This document shows, piece after piece, positions 46,203-58,313 of a stretch of DNA of 64,000 nucleotides; the stretch's first letter is position 1; every line of letters begins with the position of its first letter. The position numbers and the translations under genes were made by a program. The notes beneath the pieces were generated by a model. That model was not told where the DNA came from. It worked only from the letters and a program-made list of their open reading frames with translations, and made no database searches. This DNA comes from Rhynchosporium graminicola (Eukaryota; Ascomycota; Leotiomycetes; Helotiales; Ploettnerulaceae): assembly GCA_900074885.1 (NCBI GenBank), contig FJUW01000016.1, positions 16,584-80,583 on the forward strand, read 5' to 3'.

Positions 46203-48368
46203 GCTGATCTTCACTTTCCAACAATAAGATGCAGGGATAGAGCTGAGTAAGAGAAGTTCGATAGAAAGAATTAGAGAAATATTATAATGTGACAGCAGAA
46301 GAGCTGTGAAGCGGAATGCAAGAATGAGAAATGAGGTTATTATCTGGATAATCAAGAATTAATTCCGCAGTAACCGCACACGCGTTTCCTCTACTACAGG
46401 AACCCAAATGCAATCTGATGACCGAGCAAGACTTAGTGTTACCCTAAGCTCTTTGGTTTGGCTCGTCCGGTACGTCGAAGGGAAAGAGCGACTCGGAGAT
46501 TCGGAATTGGTCATATCGGATCATCTCAGCTTTCAGATGCCGCAGTGCCTGGGGAGGCACAAGTTTCAATACATAACAACAACAAGAACCGCTGCTTACA
46601 GTATTGAGTCGGGTAATTTGGTACGCGCTAGCAGTTCAGCGTGATGTCTTTCGTAGCAAAAGAAAAATCTCTCACACCATCGAGCTTGAGACGAGAGAAA
46701 AACTAGGAGTCGACGATCTGAGTGACTTTCGATTGCGATCTGCTGGCTTCCGATATTTCTTACTTGCTTTGTGCCTCACGCCTCACAATTGATTATATCT
46801 GCATCGTAACCTTGGCCAGCAACCTTGTTCGTGGAGCAAGATATTTCAACCCTCTGAGTGGCTAGGAAGCAGCCCGAAACTGCTAACGTATTTCAAATTA
46901 CCTGACTTAACACTTTGTAGGTACGGATAGTGGCAATGGCACGAAGATGGTACTTTTTTCCAGGTATGAAAGTACGAAAGCACTTCCGTATGTGCGGCCG
47001 CATCGATCTCATGAGTCTTCAGCCGATTTTGAGCTGTGTAAACACGTTCAAAGAAACCAAGTATATAGAGATACGGAAGAGGGTCGGAGATGGGTCTCGT
47101 CCAGCACTGTATCTGTATATTATATCCATATTATATCTGTATATTATATCGGTATAGGAAAACTATGGGGTCAACTCGCGAATTCGACGCTACTCATTAG
47201 GAATCATTACCTTGAGACTTCCACCGCTAGACGAGATCCACCTCATACCACCTTCCGTATTGTGTACAGCGGTTAAGTATTGTCCCTAGTCTGGGGGGGT
47301 TTCTGCGGGTCTCAAGACTTTACTTGATCGAGGAGTAAATATATAATCAACTTGGTACGATCAAGTCAGTCAGTGCGTTCTAGTAGTACGACTCTACTTA
47401 CTTAAGAAGAGCTTTAAGATCTCAATCCACTAGGTACAATGAGACGCCATAGTCGTACCTCGAGCGTAGCTTAAAGTCATCTCCGGATGATCTGGATCGA
47501 GATGATTCTGGTGAGTTTAGCATTTAGATCTCTTTTGCTTCCTTCAAACCCTATGGAATCAGGTTCAGATGTCGGATGTGTGATACTTACCACCTGTACC
47601 AAGGACATCTACCTGGAGATTTTCCTTGGCTACCAGTTGGACTGAACGGTATGTACTTTGACGATCTTGTCTCCTCTGGGTAGGTAGCTTGATGGAAACA
47701 CCCGATTTAGGAACGCGACAGATACATCAGACCGCTCGCGTGGCTCATTTCAGCAGCTGGACTTGTATACCTACGGATACGTAGAGCTTCATGACTGTCT
47801 GTGCTGGTTGAAATAAACAGATTAGTAAGCCTATACTGCTTCGCTGAACTTCACGATGGCGTTTCGGGTGCTATCGTTGGCGTGCAATGTTGTAACGATG
47901 CGTTGTGTTGGAGCTCGTCGAAGCCTGTTAACTCTGTCTCTGATTCGAATATTACCCTAAATACATTAATCTTTTCAAACGACTGCTTCTGGAATAAGCA
48001 CCAGCGCCTCCCCACATTTAACTTCAGCTTCTGCGAATCCGTAATCGTCGCTTTCAAGTTCCCTCTCCGCGTCTTGTTACTCTATCATGGCTCAGCTTCA
48101 TCTGGGTATCAATGTTGGTTTCTAATGGCCAAGTGCTTTGGGTATAATAGATTAATTGTCATGGGCCCATGTAGACAGATACTTGAAGTGAGAACAAAAT
48201 CCGTCATGGTGGAATTGAGGAAAGGAATTACTGCTTACAACCAACGTAGGAAGTACAAGAAGATGAACCCATACAAATGTTTATCCTCTTAGCTGTTGTA
48301 TATGAAATCCCGATGCTTCATCATTTATTTTGCCAATCCCGTCTACTTTCACAACCAATATGCCGTGC
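46203..48368. other. Intergenic, no gene supported
   Basis: 2.2 kb. Contains a repeat of TGTATATTATAT near 47108-47150. A 163-codon open frame at 47801-48292 has unremarkable composition and no motif; I do not call it a gene. Confidence 0.45.
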
Positions 48369-49153
48369 TTATTCCGCCTTTTGTACTCGCTTTCCCTTCA
48401 TGACCTTTCTCCTTTGAGCCATCATATGCGTGAATAGAACATAAGACCCTGGAATACATTAGCAGATTGTTAGAAGCAGACACCACAAAAACTCACCTGG
48501 CACATACACAAACAAAATCAACTGCAACAACCAGCCAAGTTCCATTCGGATCTTCTTTGCAGGCTCAGTAGCCTTATAAATCAACCAGCATTCACTGCTA
48601 ATCCCCAAAGGATAAAGAACAAAGAACAAGTTGTACCTCAACCACGAGATGAATCCTGGAGAGTATCCGCTCAGAGTAAACACAAAGTATGAGTACCGGA
48701 CCACTTCCGTAACGCTCCAAGCGATCAACATGCTAGAGTATCCGGCGCTTTTGGCAAGGTATGGGAAAGTATCGACGACGCCCCAGACGAGAAGAAGACG
48801 GCTAGCGACTTGCATGGCGGTGGTACCGACTGGAGCTCTTACGAGGCCTGCAAAGTCGGAGCATTAGCTTGCTGTTGAAGACAAGGCTGGACTTGAAAGA
48901 GCTCACCGGTGGCAGCGTGTACCACTTCCAATAATGCTAGTGATTGTGTCCATTTGAGGAAGTTGCCTACCCCGGGATACACTCGCCCAAATCCAACGAG
49001 AGGCACGAGCATAATCACACGCCCGAGAACTGTGAGCCAGAGGACTGTATTTACAAAGTTGTAAAGGATGAGGTATTGTGTCTTTGGCGAGCTGGATTGG
49101 AGAGGCTTTGGGCCTGGCTTTCGACCAGCACTGATCTGGTCCTTTGAAGCCAT
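48369..49153 (-). CDS. phs1: Very-long-chain (3R)-3-hydroxyacyl-CoA dehydratase, Phs1/PTPLA family
   Basis: It catalyses the third step of the ER fatty-acid elongation cycle, removing water from 3-hydroxyacyl-CoA to give trans-2-enoyl-CoA for sphingolipid and very-long-chain lipid synthesis. Model complement(join(48369..48448, 48497..48847, 48907..49153)), 225 residues, introns of 48 and 59 bp, in frame throughout. Seen: YLILYNFVNTVLWLTVLGRV at about residues 26-45, the family string EVVHAATGLVR, then SVTEVVRYSYF and the catalytic motif YPLGISSE with Tyr161 and Glu168 seven residues apart, as in yeast Phs1 (Tyr149 and Glu156). Several hydrophobic spans fit the six-helix fold. The basic tail (RRKVMKGKRVQKAE) contains lysines near the end, which could serve ER retention. 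Confidence 0.95.
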
Positions 49154-51761
49154 TTCGAATCAAACAATGGTCAATTGGCAGTTGTTGGAGTGGGCAAGGC
49201 TTTGTGAACCCAGAGTTGTCGTTGGAATTCTGTTGAGGGACCCTAACAATTCCAGGCTTGGCGCCCTGATAGCTCTGGGAGCCTTTCGCCGAGGCTCGAC
49301 CGACTTCTGACATCAACATCAACATCACAATCATAAACATCTCATCATCCCAAATCTGTCCTTCGCCGACAATATTATTTTCAACTTTCGGGGACTCCCG
49401 GCCTTTCATTTCTTGTTCTAATAATAATGGAACTCGTGAAGTGGGGAGAACATACTGTCAGTAACAGAACTTCCTAATGGCTATAGACCAAATGTTTCTC
49501 AAATGTGATGCACCGGGTGGTTTGCCCAAAGGCACAGTTCAGCTTCGCATGAGCTATTCCACGGTTTCTGCCTATCTTTGAAGCAGGTGTAACATCAAGG
49601 GATGTATATCTCTACATCGCTGTATACCACTCTCCGTAAGCTCTACAATTTTCATCATCGCTCACGGCATCCAGATTGAACCTTGTTGCTCAGGTTTATC
49701 GTCATTAGTGTTGAGGCTGAACACAACCATGTTGTGTTCGCTTAATTAGACACGAGCAATCTCGAAAGTTCCTGATGTATTGACGAAATCGGGTAGTGAA
49801 ACTCAATGGCGAATGCTGTATCGACTATGCAACGCACATAAGAAGCAGAAAGTACCTTAGGACCATAGATATCCATCTCTAAGATCACACACCCTCCCGG
49901 AAGTAGCAAAGTCAGGGAACAGCGGCTGACTACGACGCAGGTGGTACGTCGTACATTCATGGTCTTCCATCCCCAACTTCCCACCGCTGCTGTGCTATGT
50001 TCAAAAGCATTCGGTGTGATTACGGGCTCAGTCCTGTAGCCCTTCGCCTGGCTTCCGCAACAGCCCTATACGAAGAGCACTTATAAAAGTAGGTCAGGAC
50101 CATATATTTTGCTTGTGTTCACCCGTCGTACTCAACAGTTTGTTCATCCACACCTGGGCAAAGCATGGATGTCCAAAGAGCTCGGTGAGGCCCTTCCAAC
50201 TTCATCATCAGGCTGCAACTGCTGCTTTTGAATGTAAATACAAGGACTAGGACTATTCTGTCTCTTGCCGCAGACCAATATGCAAATGGAAACTCTGCAT
50301 CTACTGAGAAATCAAAGATGAGAAGGGACCATCATAGTGATGACGTAAACTCGAGAAGTTCGGACTCTGTCAAACTCGTTGCCCTGGTTCTAGGATGCGT
50401 CCTGTTCAGCTGTCTGGCGAGGGTTTCAAGCTCGTTGTGCTCACTTTATGAGGCTAGGCAAAGACGTCTCAGGCGAAGCAACCTTTATCACTAAAGGATT
50501 CTCACTTGCTCACAGCCAGACAAAATTTGTATCACATGTAGCATTGCTTTCAGTAATGTCATATTGTTAGTTCATGACTTGTATTATCAAATATAGGACA
50601 GTACTGCGAACCTCAGGTCATACACATATTTGGCCGCTTTGCTCAGGCACACAAAACTCGCTAGTATCCTCTACAGTTCATGTCAGCTACCGCGTTTAAC
50701 AAGATTGACGCAAGGCGGTAGGCGCTCTACCGTTCCGAATACCGTCTTGATCAGCACGTAAGTTTGTACATTCCAGCTTATGTTTTTCGGCTCGCTGCAT
50801 GTCATCTCAAGGGCATTGGGACGCACGTTTCAGGACCCGTCAAGTCACACTGCAGCACGTGGGGACGAGAAGCTCAAGTCAGTCCAGATGAAGGTCAGAG
50901 TAAGGCTCTTCTTGTTTCCAATCGAGGTGCGCGGAGCCGAACGAACTGGCAAACAAACATCCGAGGTGTCTCTGACCGAGTATTAACTTTCGTCTGTGAC
51001 ATAAGACGAGCTCGGCTACTTTCCGATGTAATGTTTGGATGTCAAGTATGACAGCCTTGAATTTTCTCTGCCTAGTTCCTGTTCAGCCTCGCACCTTCAA
51101 CTGGCCTTCCATCGAAATTACCTGTACATAAAATTGTTTGAGAGTTACTTGTTGGTAACATGTCCGGCTTCGGATTTTGCTTCGATATTCCCAGCATCAA
51201 GTGTTTCATAATTGTTCCGAGCCGCATTGTACCTCTCGGTGGTGGTGAAGCGCACATGCCCACAGCCGGTTGTCTAAAAACAACGAATCAGCTACACTGC
51301 TTCCAGTAGGGCACACTGCTTTCAAAGCTTATTTCGTCTCGAAGTTGCTCCCGCCCCTGCTCAAATGTGCCGCAAACATCAGTCTGGGCGTGAGTCCAAT
51401 CAGGCGAGGCATTTTAAGACTGAGGGGAGGCACAGCCAAGCCCCCTTGAACTCGACACTCTCTTCGAAGAATAAATTCCAGAGTCGCAGCTCCACTCTCC
51501 GTATATACATATTTGAGATATCTCTTCTGTTCAGAGAAGACTCTTTACATATCTGCAAATTTATTCGCGCGGATTTATAAAAGTACAGTGCAAGGCTATG
51601 CGCCTCACCACACCCTCAGAAACGTCAGCCTTCTTATGACCCAAAGGCATACAAACTCTTCTCTCCCGCCCAGACCTACTCAGCGCTCTTCTCACCATAC
51701 TCGCCCTCTGAGACACTATCTCCTCAGCTATCAAACAAACACCCAAATCACATCCTAAAAA
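49154..51761. other. Intergenic, no gene supported
   Basis: 2.6 kb between divergent genes. An 88-codon frame at 50228-50494 has one hydrophobic stretch (VKLVALVLGCVLFSCLARV) but no further support. Pyrimidine-rich stretches at about 51650-51760 fit a promoter and leader for the gene at 51762. Confidence 0.45.
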
Positions 51762-52151
51762 ATGGTCGGTACAAAGACTGTCCTGCACATCGTCGAGATC
51801 CTCGGCGTCTTCTTCTGTGCTCATCATCTCTGGCCGAAGGGTGTGACGTATGGGAAGCAGGAAGATTGGGAGAAATCATACCGAAAGAGACACTCTCATG
51901 GCGCATCCAAATCCAAGTCCCGTCGAGCAAAAAGTGGTTTTAGTAACGACAACGCTAAGCACGGAGGACGAAGCGAGAGATCTCATCAGCGGCAGACCGA
52001 GTATCAGGAACGACCGCGGCAACACTATGAAGAGTACCAAGAACGACCACGGACCAGGAATCACGGCGAGTACGAGGAATGGCCGCGGAATCACTACGAA
52101 GAATATGAGGAGAGGCCTCGACAAGCAAGGCAGACGAGCTCGAGGTATTGA
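51762..52151 (+). CDS. Small membrane-anchored or secreted, highly charged protein
   Basis: 129 residues in one exon, ATG in good context (AAAAATGGTC). Function unknown. The first 25 residues hold a hydrophobic segment (VLHIVEILGVFFCAHHLWP) that could be a signal anchor or signal peptide, followed by the string LWPKGVTYGKQEDWEKSY, which I have seen in short hypothetical proteins of related fungi. The rest is very rich in Arg, Glu, His, Tyr and Ser, with an imperfect repeat of about 10 residues (EYQERPRQHYE, EYQERPRTRNHG, EYEEWPRNHYE, EYEERPRQ), four copies at residues about 88-122. The repeat probably arose by local duplication. A localisation at the endomembrane system is inference. Confidence 0.7.
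   Translation: MVGTKTVLHIVEILGVFFCAHHLWPKGVTYGKQEDWEKSYRKRHSHGASKSKSRRAKSGFSNDNAKHGGRSERSHQRQTEYQERPRQHYEEYQERPRTRNHGEYEEWPRNHYEEYEERPRQARQTSSRY
52025..52130 (+). repeat. In-gene minisatellite coding for EYxERPR repeats
   Basis: About four imperfect copies of a 30-36 bp unit (GAGTA/TC..GAACGACCACGG type) inside the small charged-protein gene. Confidence 0.6.
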
Positions 52152-53767
52152 AGCTCTCAAGGGTATTGGTTCACGATATTATGAGTAATGAATGTATGAA
52201 GACGGGGGATAATGGCGTATGGTTGTGCTTCTGTCGGTTCGGCGTTTTCCACAATGTCAGTACAGTGTATGACATCCTCAATAACAGAAAACTTCTGATG
52301 GAAGTGGCTCAATTGAATTCGATTTCCAAGAAGATATTCACAGCTTGATACGTAACTAGTTCGCTGAATACCGTTTGTTCTTTTGGCACGGGAGTAACTC
52401 AACTTCACATCGAACCTGTCCGAACTCAAGTTCTTCTCGATCCCTCTTGGACTTGGTACAGTATTCTTCTACGTCTCGAAATCTCCATTCTAGCTAAATG
52501 AAAACTTGTTACACTGTCCAGCGAGCCATCCCACCGTAAAGTCTCCGCCACCGTAAAGTCTCCGATGACACGAAAGCTGCCAGGCAGCTGCATTTCCCAT
52601 CCCTGCCTCAAAATAATTTTCGGCCATTTCAAATGATGTGAGTCGTGCGAGCCACACTCTCGAGCAAGCTCAATGCTGGGAGGCTCCTATGTCCTCTCCA
52701 GTTATCTGTGGGGCAGCTATCGCCGCAAGTATCTAGAACAAGATTTGTCAGATGGTTATCCTTCGAGGCCCTACGCGAAGCCTTGCGGTTGATTCTCGCC
52801 CTCGAAGGCAGATTTTATCGCATAGTAGTTGGACGATCTTTGTAATAACACTGCCAGAGAGCCTGGCTGATAACACAATCAAAGTTGTTCTCTAAAACTC
52901 CCAACTAAATAGATATCGGCCCACCTGTCCAATATCTGTGAAGGAAATTTGTTGTAACCACCAGCCCAACCTAAATCTCCTCAAAGCATCTATCCGTCCC
53001 CACTATGCTATCGACGCTCTGCTAATAATCACCACACTTGTCTTGAAATGGTTACAGGACGCACGGTATTGCCGTTGCATCGACATGTGATTGGGCTCAC
53101 AATGACCACTTGGCATAGTAGGTAGACCTGACATCCCAGCTGATTTTCCTTTTTGAAAGCCGCAGAAAACACCGCTGTAGATCTTTGTTACAATTGAGGC
53201 TGTACCTTAGCTTTTCAAATGAGGTAAGGGATGCTAGGGACTCTGTAGCGAATAGGACGCCAAGTAGGAGGAAGAAGATGAAGGGGCAGGAATTTGCACA
53301 CTGAATTAACGGTGTAGAGTTCGAGTCTTTCCAAAAGATTGAGAACAAGGCAGTAAATGTTTAGAAGAATTTCCCAGAGCTCTATTCCCGAATATTTGTT
53401 TGGTGGCACTGCGAAACTTAGCTGATCTTCAGTCCTGTCGACAGGAGGTAACCATGGATGGGTGATTTCCTACATCTCGGAAGTTGGTTGATGATCGCAT
53501 GTTTCTGATAGGTTTGGGACTGATGACACTCAGTCATGACTTACTGCCGACTACATCGATCCGAAATAACATGTCAAGTTTCGCTGAAGTTCTCTGTGCG
53601 ATAGTCATCGTGGACCACGACCTGACGCTGAAAATGAGCAGTATTTAATGGAGATTACCAAACACTTTTCCGTTCTGGTTTTCGTCATCCCGGATGCATT
53701 CGCGAAGGATCACCACAGTAAATGCACCATTCTCAAAGTTTTGCCGTAGGGAGAAGGAGAAAGTGTT
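52152..53767. other. Intergenic between convergent genes, no gene seen
   Basis: 1.6 kb; nothing recognisable on either strand. A short direct repeat CACCGTAAAGTCTCCG lies near 52532-52565. Confidence 0.5.
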
Positions 53768-54802
53768 CTATAATTTCTTCATGATATCACTGACAGCTTT
53801 TGCAGCAAATCTCTTCCTTTCTGCTTCAGGCATATCTGCTCCCAAGTCTATGTTCATCAGCTTAAGATATCTGATCGTATATGTTAAAGAGAGAGCTTAC
53901 CTCTTACAGCCTGCATTTTCAGCATTAAAGCCTGCAAATCCTCGACGTCTTTATCATCAGCAGGCTCTTCCTCGCCTTCGGTGTTGCCACTTCCGTAGAT
54001 ATCTTGCTTCATACCACGCATTTCCTTTTCTATCTCTGCCTTATCCGCAGCATCGAGACCGAATCCAACACTCCCTTCCTCATCACTATCCTTCTCAAGA
54101 GCTTCAAGATCAATAGCATCGCCTAGCTCATCATTGCCCTCCCAGTCATTAGCTTCCAGAGCCTCCTTCAGCCGTTCCAAACCCATAGGTTCTATCTCAT
54201 CAGTCCTAAATCCACCATCGAGAAAGAAATCAAACATACCCGAATACTGATTCCTGCCCTTACTCTCGAAATCCACAAACTCAAACCCATACTCCTGACA
54301 CAACTCCTCCCATTCATCAAAGCTCTTTTCCAGATACGGAGTCGTAGATTGCGGCATACCGACAGCTAAGCAGACCCCATCCCACATCAGGCCACAGCCT
54401 TCCTTCACTACCTCGGCAACATTCTCTAGTAGATGCTTCACTTCCTTCAAAGCTTTCTCATCGATGGGTTTCCGGAAACATACGATGAAGGCGCCGAGCA
54501 CGGTGAGCACTTCTTTTGCTTCGGGGGCGAGAAAGTCAGCTGACCAGACAGAAGCATCGGAGATCTCGTCCAGCCAGATGGGGATCGTTGCGGTATAGTA
54601 GTCTGTTTTGAGAGGCCAGTTGTGTGTCGTGCCTGCCACAGTGTCTGTGGTGAGGGCGGGTGCTGAACCGGTTAAACCTGCGGTACAAAAGAGTTAGAAT
54701 ACTTCATGTTTTGTTCTGTGAAGATATACCTTGCACGAGATCTAGGAGTCCAGAGTCTGTACGGCTGACAGCAAGAATACGGCGGGGATGTGAGATTTCC
54801 AT
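53768..54802 (-). CDS. Alpha/gamma-adaptin-binding protein p34 family (AAGAB/Irc6-like)
   Basis: Members bind adaptin subunits in the cytosol and assist assembly of AP-1/AP-2 clathrin adaptor complexes. Model complement(join(53768..53847, 53901..54677, 54730..54802)), 309 residues, introns of 53 and 52 bp, in frame. Seen: MEISHPRRILAVSR at the start (first strand of the Rab-like pseudo-GTPase fold), TTDTVAGTTHNWPLKTDYYTATIPIWLDE, then FIVCFRKPID and MPQSTTPYLEKSFDEWEELCQEYGFEFVDF. An acidic linker follows, and the end DLGADMPEAERKRFAAKAV...IMKKL is the helical C-terminus common to the family, where the human protein dimerises. The small last exon is needed for this ending; the unspliced frame stops early at 53884. 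It lies 336 bp downstream of Sm D3 in the same orientation, but fungal genes are transcribed singly. Confidence 0.93.
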
Positions 54803-55138
54803 TTTTTGTTGTGTTTCGTTAAGACAGAAAGTGGTTGACGATATGAAATACCCGTTTAGACGTAGAGAAATTCACGTGATTGGTTGTCAAGTCTCGGAAA
54901 GCATTGCCAGAATTACCTACGAATTCCGTTCACTTGACTATAATATTCGAAATCGTACCAAGTAAAACTGATGCGATGAGGTTTACGGTTCGGTTTGGTC
55001 TTGCGAAGCTTTTTCATTCTTCATTGTGGCATATAAAGGTAGCCAACGGGCCAAGCAGACATGCCTGGCTTTTTCCTCTGAACGCCGTATCAAATTGCCA
55101 AAACCTTCAAGAATCCCAGATCTATGACCACCCACCGC
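54803..55138. other. Intergenic between Sm D3 and AAGAB-like gene
   Basis: 336 bp holding the 3' flank of the Sm D3 gene and the promoter of the adaptin-binding gene. No gene is seen. Confidence 0.6.
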
Positions 55139-55757
55139 TCAACCAGCTCTTGGTGCTCCTCGTCCACTTGCCCTCGCCCTGCTGACCGTAGCTCTGCCTC
55201 TAGCCAAGCCGACACCTCTGCCCTTAACACCTCTACTTCTGAACATCGGGGCATTTCTGCAAGAAGTGTATGTTAGCAACTGCTAGAGCTTCTGTAGTAA
55301 AAATCTTATGTGTAGGATATTGTAGGGTAAAGAGCCACCGACCTAAGCATGTCTGGGACAATGAAGAAGCGCACATGCGATCCGCGGATGTAGACCTGAT
55401 CCAGATGGCTGACCCGTCCATCGCGCGCAGTGACTGTGATATCTTTCAGCTGAACATTCATGTTATCCTCCGCTGTAATCTGTCAGCACCTGTCCCTTCC
55501 ATATCTGCGATTCTATCGGATGTGATTGGGAGCGTGTTTCGAGGTTTGCAAGATGACGAACCTTCGAGAAGCTTGCCGCGATAGACCTGGCCCGACGTGA
55601 TTTCTAGAGTAACGACATGTCCCTAGAGGTGCAAATGTTAGCATTAGTATGTGCGAGGAGGTCGCCGTTGGAATTGCGTGGGGTTGAAAGGGCGGGGTGT
55701 AGAACGAACCTGCGCCTCGTTCAGCAGCTTGATGGGTATTCCGATGGTGCTCGTCAT
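55139..55757 (-). CDS. smd3: Small nuclear ribonucleoprotein Sm D3
   Basis: One of the seven Sm proteins that form a ring on U1, U2, U4 and U5 snRNA in the spliceosome. Model complement(join(55139..55256, 55343..55472, 55562..55622, 55710..55757)), 118 residues; introns of 86, 89 and 87 bp, longer than those of neighbouring genes, all in frame. Seen: [20 protein letters not shown], then [19 protein letters not shown] (Sm1 motif), [20 protein letters not shown] (Sm2 motif with the RG pair that contacts RNA) and IVPDMLRNAPMF, followed by a Gly/Arg tail ([13 protein letters not shown]) of the kind methylated in Sm proteins. It is so split by introns that no single frame reveals it. Start chosen from family length. 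It shares a short upstream region with the divergent Gep4 gene. Confidence 0.96.
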
Positions 55758-55991
55758 AGTGATTAGAAGTGATTGTGCGATTACGTAGCTGTCTTTTGAA
55801 TGCGACGAATGGTGGCAGAGGGAGGTAGTCGTGGAATTAGGGATCTTGAAATTGGCGCAGATGTGAATCTCAGAATATATTAACGCTAGTGATTTTGAAG
55901 CTCCGCACTAGCGCTATTCTGAAGGCCATCTCAACCTGCCATCAAGCTTTTACATATCTTCGCCAAAACATACAGTAGTAGCATACAACTC
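55758..55991. promoter_or_regulatory. Shared divergent promoter of smd3 and gep4
   Basis: 234 bp separate the two start codons, which point away from each other. I find no clear TATA or CCAAT pair. Co-regulation is possible but not shown by sequence. Confidence 0.65.
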
Positions 55992-56903
55992 ATGGATATG
56001 AACGCTTTCAATGTCTCGGCTACTCTGAACATTTTTCGGCTCATTGGAAAGCCAACTTTATGTCTTCCTCATGCTACCATCTCAACTTTCAACCAACTAC
56101 CTATTCCCTTAAATTCAGCATTTGGGAAGTACAAAAATGTCGATATTAGAGCTGTAGTCCTGGATAAGGATAACTGTTTTGCTATTCCACATTCGAACAC
56201 TATTCATGGACCTTATGAGGTATGCTTAACATTCTTTTCGAAATATGTCACATCATTGTATTCTTTTGGCAATTCCTCGATTCACAAGCAGCCTTAGCTT
56301 TCTTTTCTCTGCTAGTATAGTCACCCAGAAATACTTCATATCTCTGTTTACAGCAGAAACTCACTAAACAGATATAATCCTATTGTACAAACCATCTAAT
56401 GCTCAACAGGATAAATTCAAGCGTCTCCGTGAAGCCTACCCAGGCCGACGACTCCTAATTGTATCTAACACCTCAGGCGCCTCATCCATCGACCCAAACG
56501 GCACACTAGCAGACTCAGTCACCCAAGCAACAGGCGTGACCGTCCTCCCCCACAGCACGAAGAAGCCCGGCTGCGGTCCCGAAATCATGGAGTACTTCCG
56601 ACAGCATCCTGAAACTGGCGTCACGAGACCTGAGCATATTGCCGTTGTGGGCGATAGGCTGACGACGGACGTTATGATGGCAAACATGATGGGCAGCTAT
56701 GCCGTTTGGGTTAAGAATGGCGTGGTGCCGATGGAGGAGACGAGTGTGGTGTGTTTTACTTTTTTCTTGTCGTCGTTCAGAAATCTAGATGCAACTTTCG
56801 CTAACACATGAATTAGTTCGCACGATTGGAGCAGCGGTTTGGGAATTTCCTTCTCAATCGTGGCTATGAAGCACCAGATCCCTCAAGCCCCTTCGAAAAG
56901 TAA
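55992..56903 (+). CDS. gep4: Mitochondrial phosphatidylglycerophosphatase Gep4 (HAD family)
   Basis: It removes the phosphate from phosphatidylglycerophosphate in the mitochondrial matrix, giving phosphatidylglycerol for cardiolipin synthesis. Model join(55992..56219, 56410..56748, 56817..56903), 217 residues, introns of 190 and 68 bp, in frame. All four HAD motifs are visible: DKDNC with nucleophile Asp58 and Asp60 (family consensus DKDNT/C), VSNTSG at 94-99, Lys127/Lys128 in HSTKKPGC, and GDRLTTDV with Asp158 and Asp163. The N-terminal MDMNAFNVSATLNIFRL.GKPTLCLPHATI matches the family's opening. The C-terminus ends ARLEQRFGNFLLNRGYEAPDPSSPFEK. The first intron is long for this genome; the joined sequence PYE-DKFKRL fits the family with no gap, so I keep it as one intron. 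Confidence 0.95.
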
Positions 56904-58313
56904 GAAGGATCGATATCAAAACAACCTCGTCATCTACCTAGCACCATTGAACGGTAGTGAGGTGCCAAACGATCTGCAAGCTAGACTTTACCCAGAGCTT
57001 GCCCTATTTGACGGCTTGCTAATAATAGATCCCGAGGATCTCGTCTGGATTTCCCGTCAGCCTTTGCAATCTCAGTCGAGATCTTAACCGGTACCCATCC
57101 TGGTTGGTGGACAAATCTCTTCTCGCACTCGACTCCCAGACCAGCCTCATCCGAATGCAAACAATGCCCATTATTCCACAGCCTGGACCAAGTTACAGAT
57201 ATACCATCATCGCACCTCTATACCAATGAAGTCTTCCTTCCCCTGATGAATTTGGAACCCGTCGCCCTTCCAAACGCCATTCCAAAAAAGCCATCACAAG
57301 CGGGATGTCGGAGCCGAGTACATTAACCCGCTTCAAGCCTCCATGTCCATAGATAGCAGAGCCAATCAACGCATATCGTCACACCCTTGACCATCTAGCT
57401 TATTTGTCACAGCACTCGGGGTCTTAGCTGCGTTGATCGGGTTTCTGTATACTGTATACTGTGTTTTGTGTTTGTGTCCCTTTACTTGTATTTTGTTACT
57501 GTGTCTGGTACCGTAATATGTATAATACAAAACAATCTGTTTATTTCTTGTCTCTCCTATCGCTTCCCCAGGCCTTCTGGTCTTGTACAAATACGCACAT
57601 CTCCTTCTCACTACTCGCTTTTCCTTGCTCTAAAACCCCCTTTAAATACCATCACTTATAGAAGGAGAACGCAGTGCTAGCCTTGTATCACTCTCACACT
57701 TTCAACATATCAATACTTTAACACTTTAAGATTCAAGAAAGCAGCCTTCCAGCCTCTTCATCACACTAACTCCCTCTTCACGTATCACTCCTCTCCTATA
57801 TTCCTTCCATACAAATCTCGTGCGTACACGTTAGAACGTCGAGGTGGAGATACTGTGGGGTATATATGTATGTATAACGACGGTGTGGCTGGTGCAGCGT
57901 AGCACAACCCGGCACAGTCCAGTCCAGTCCAGGACAATAGAGTAGATAGAGTATTGAAAGGGCCACGACACCAAGCCATAGTGCAGTAGTAGACGGCTAC
58001 ATACACACACACACACACACACGATAGTGTAGACGGATATTTCGATTTATCTTCGTACTCTCAACCTTATTCATGGGAACAGCGCGATATTTGGGCATTT
58101 ATCAATGACTTACCTCATCTTACGTATACATTTCTACTATTCCCACGCTCACCCATCTCAATCCGAGGACATATGAAGATGCATACCATGCCCTCTTGAA
58201 GATCAAAAGACTCAAACCAGTGAGTGACACCACCGCAAACCCAGAGAAGGGGGACAAAAAGAAGAGCAGAGGAGCAGGAAACCAGAAGGGTCTCTGCGTC
58301 TTGCGAACCGAGG
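56904..58313. other. Intergenic, no gene seen
   Basis: 1.4 kb. Holds a (TGTG)/(CA)n stretch at about 57998-58021 (ACACAC repeat) and TGTTTTGTG-type runs near 57455-57475. No coding signal I can support. Confidence 0.5.
58000..58022. repeat. (AC)n dinucleotide repeat
   Basis: About 11 copies of AC. Confidence 0.85.

Noticed and set aside
45792..46355. 187-codon minus-strand frame with hydrophobic N-terminus
   Set aside because: It reads through an intron of the membrane protein gene; splicing at 45975-46033 restores the family sequence. The hydrophobic start upstream of 46202 is leader sequence.
47801..48292. 163-codon plus-strand frame
   Set aside because: No motif, no consistent codon pattern, and it lies in the 3' flank of the phs1 gene; treated as chance.
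53694..54116. 140-codon plus-strand frame
   Set aside because: Antisense shadow of the last two exons of the AAGAB-like gene.
53768..56903. Operon or functional cluster of the AAGAB-like, smd3 and gep4 genes
   Set aside because: The genes act in unrelated processes, have separate promoters or opposite strands, and fungi rarely use operons.
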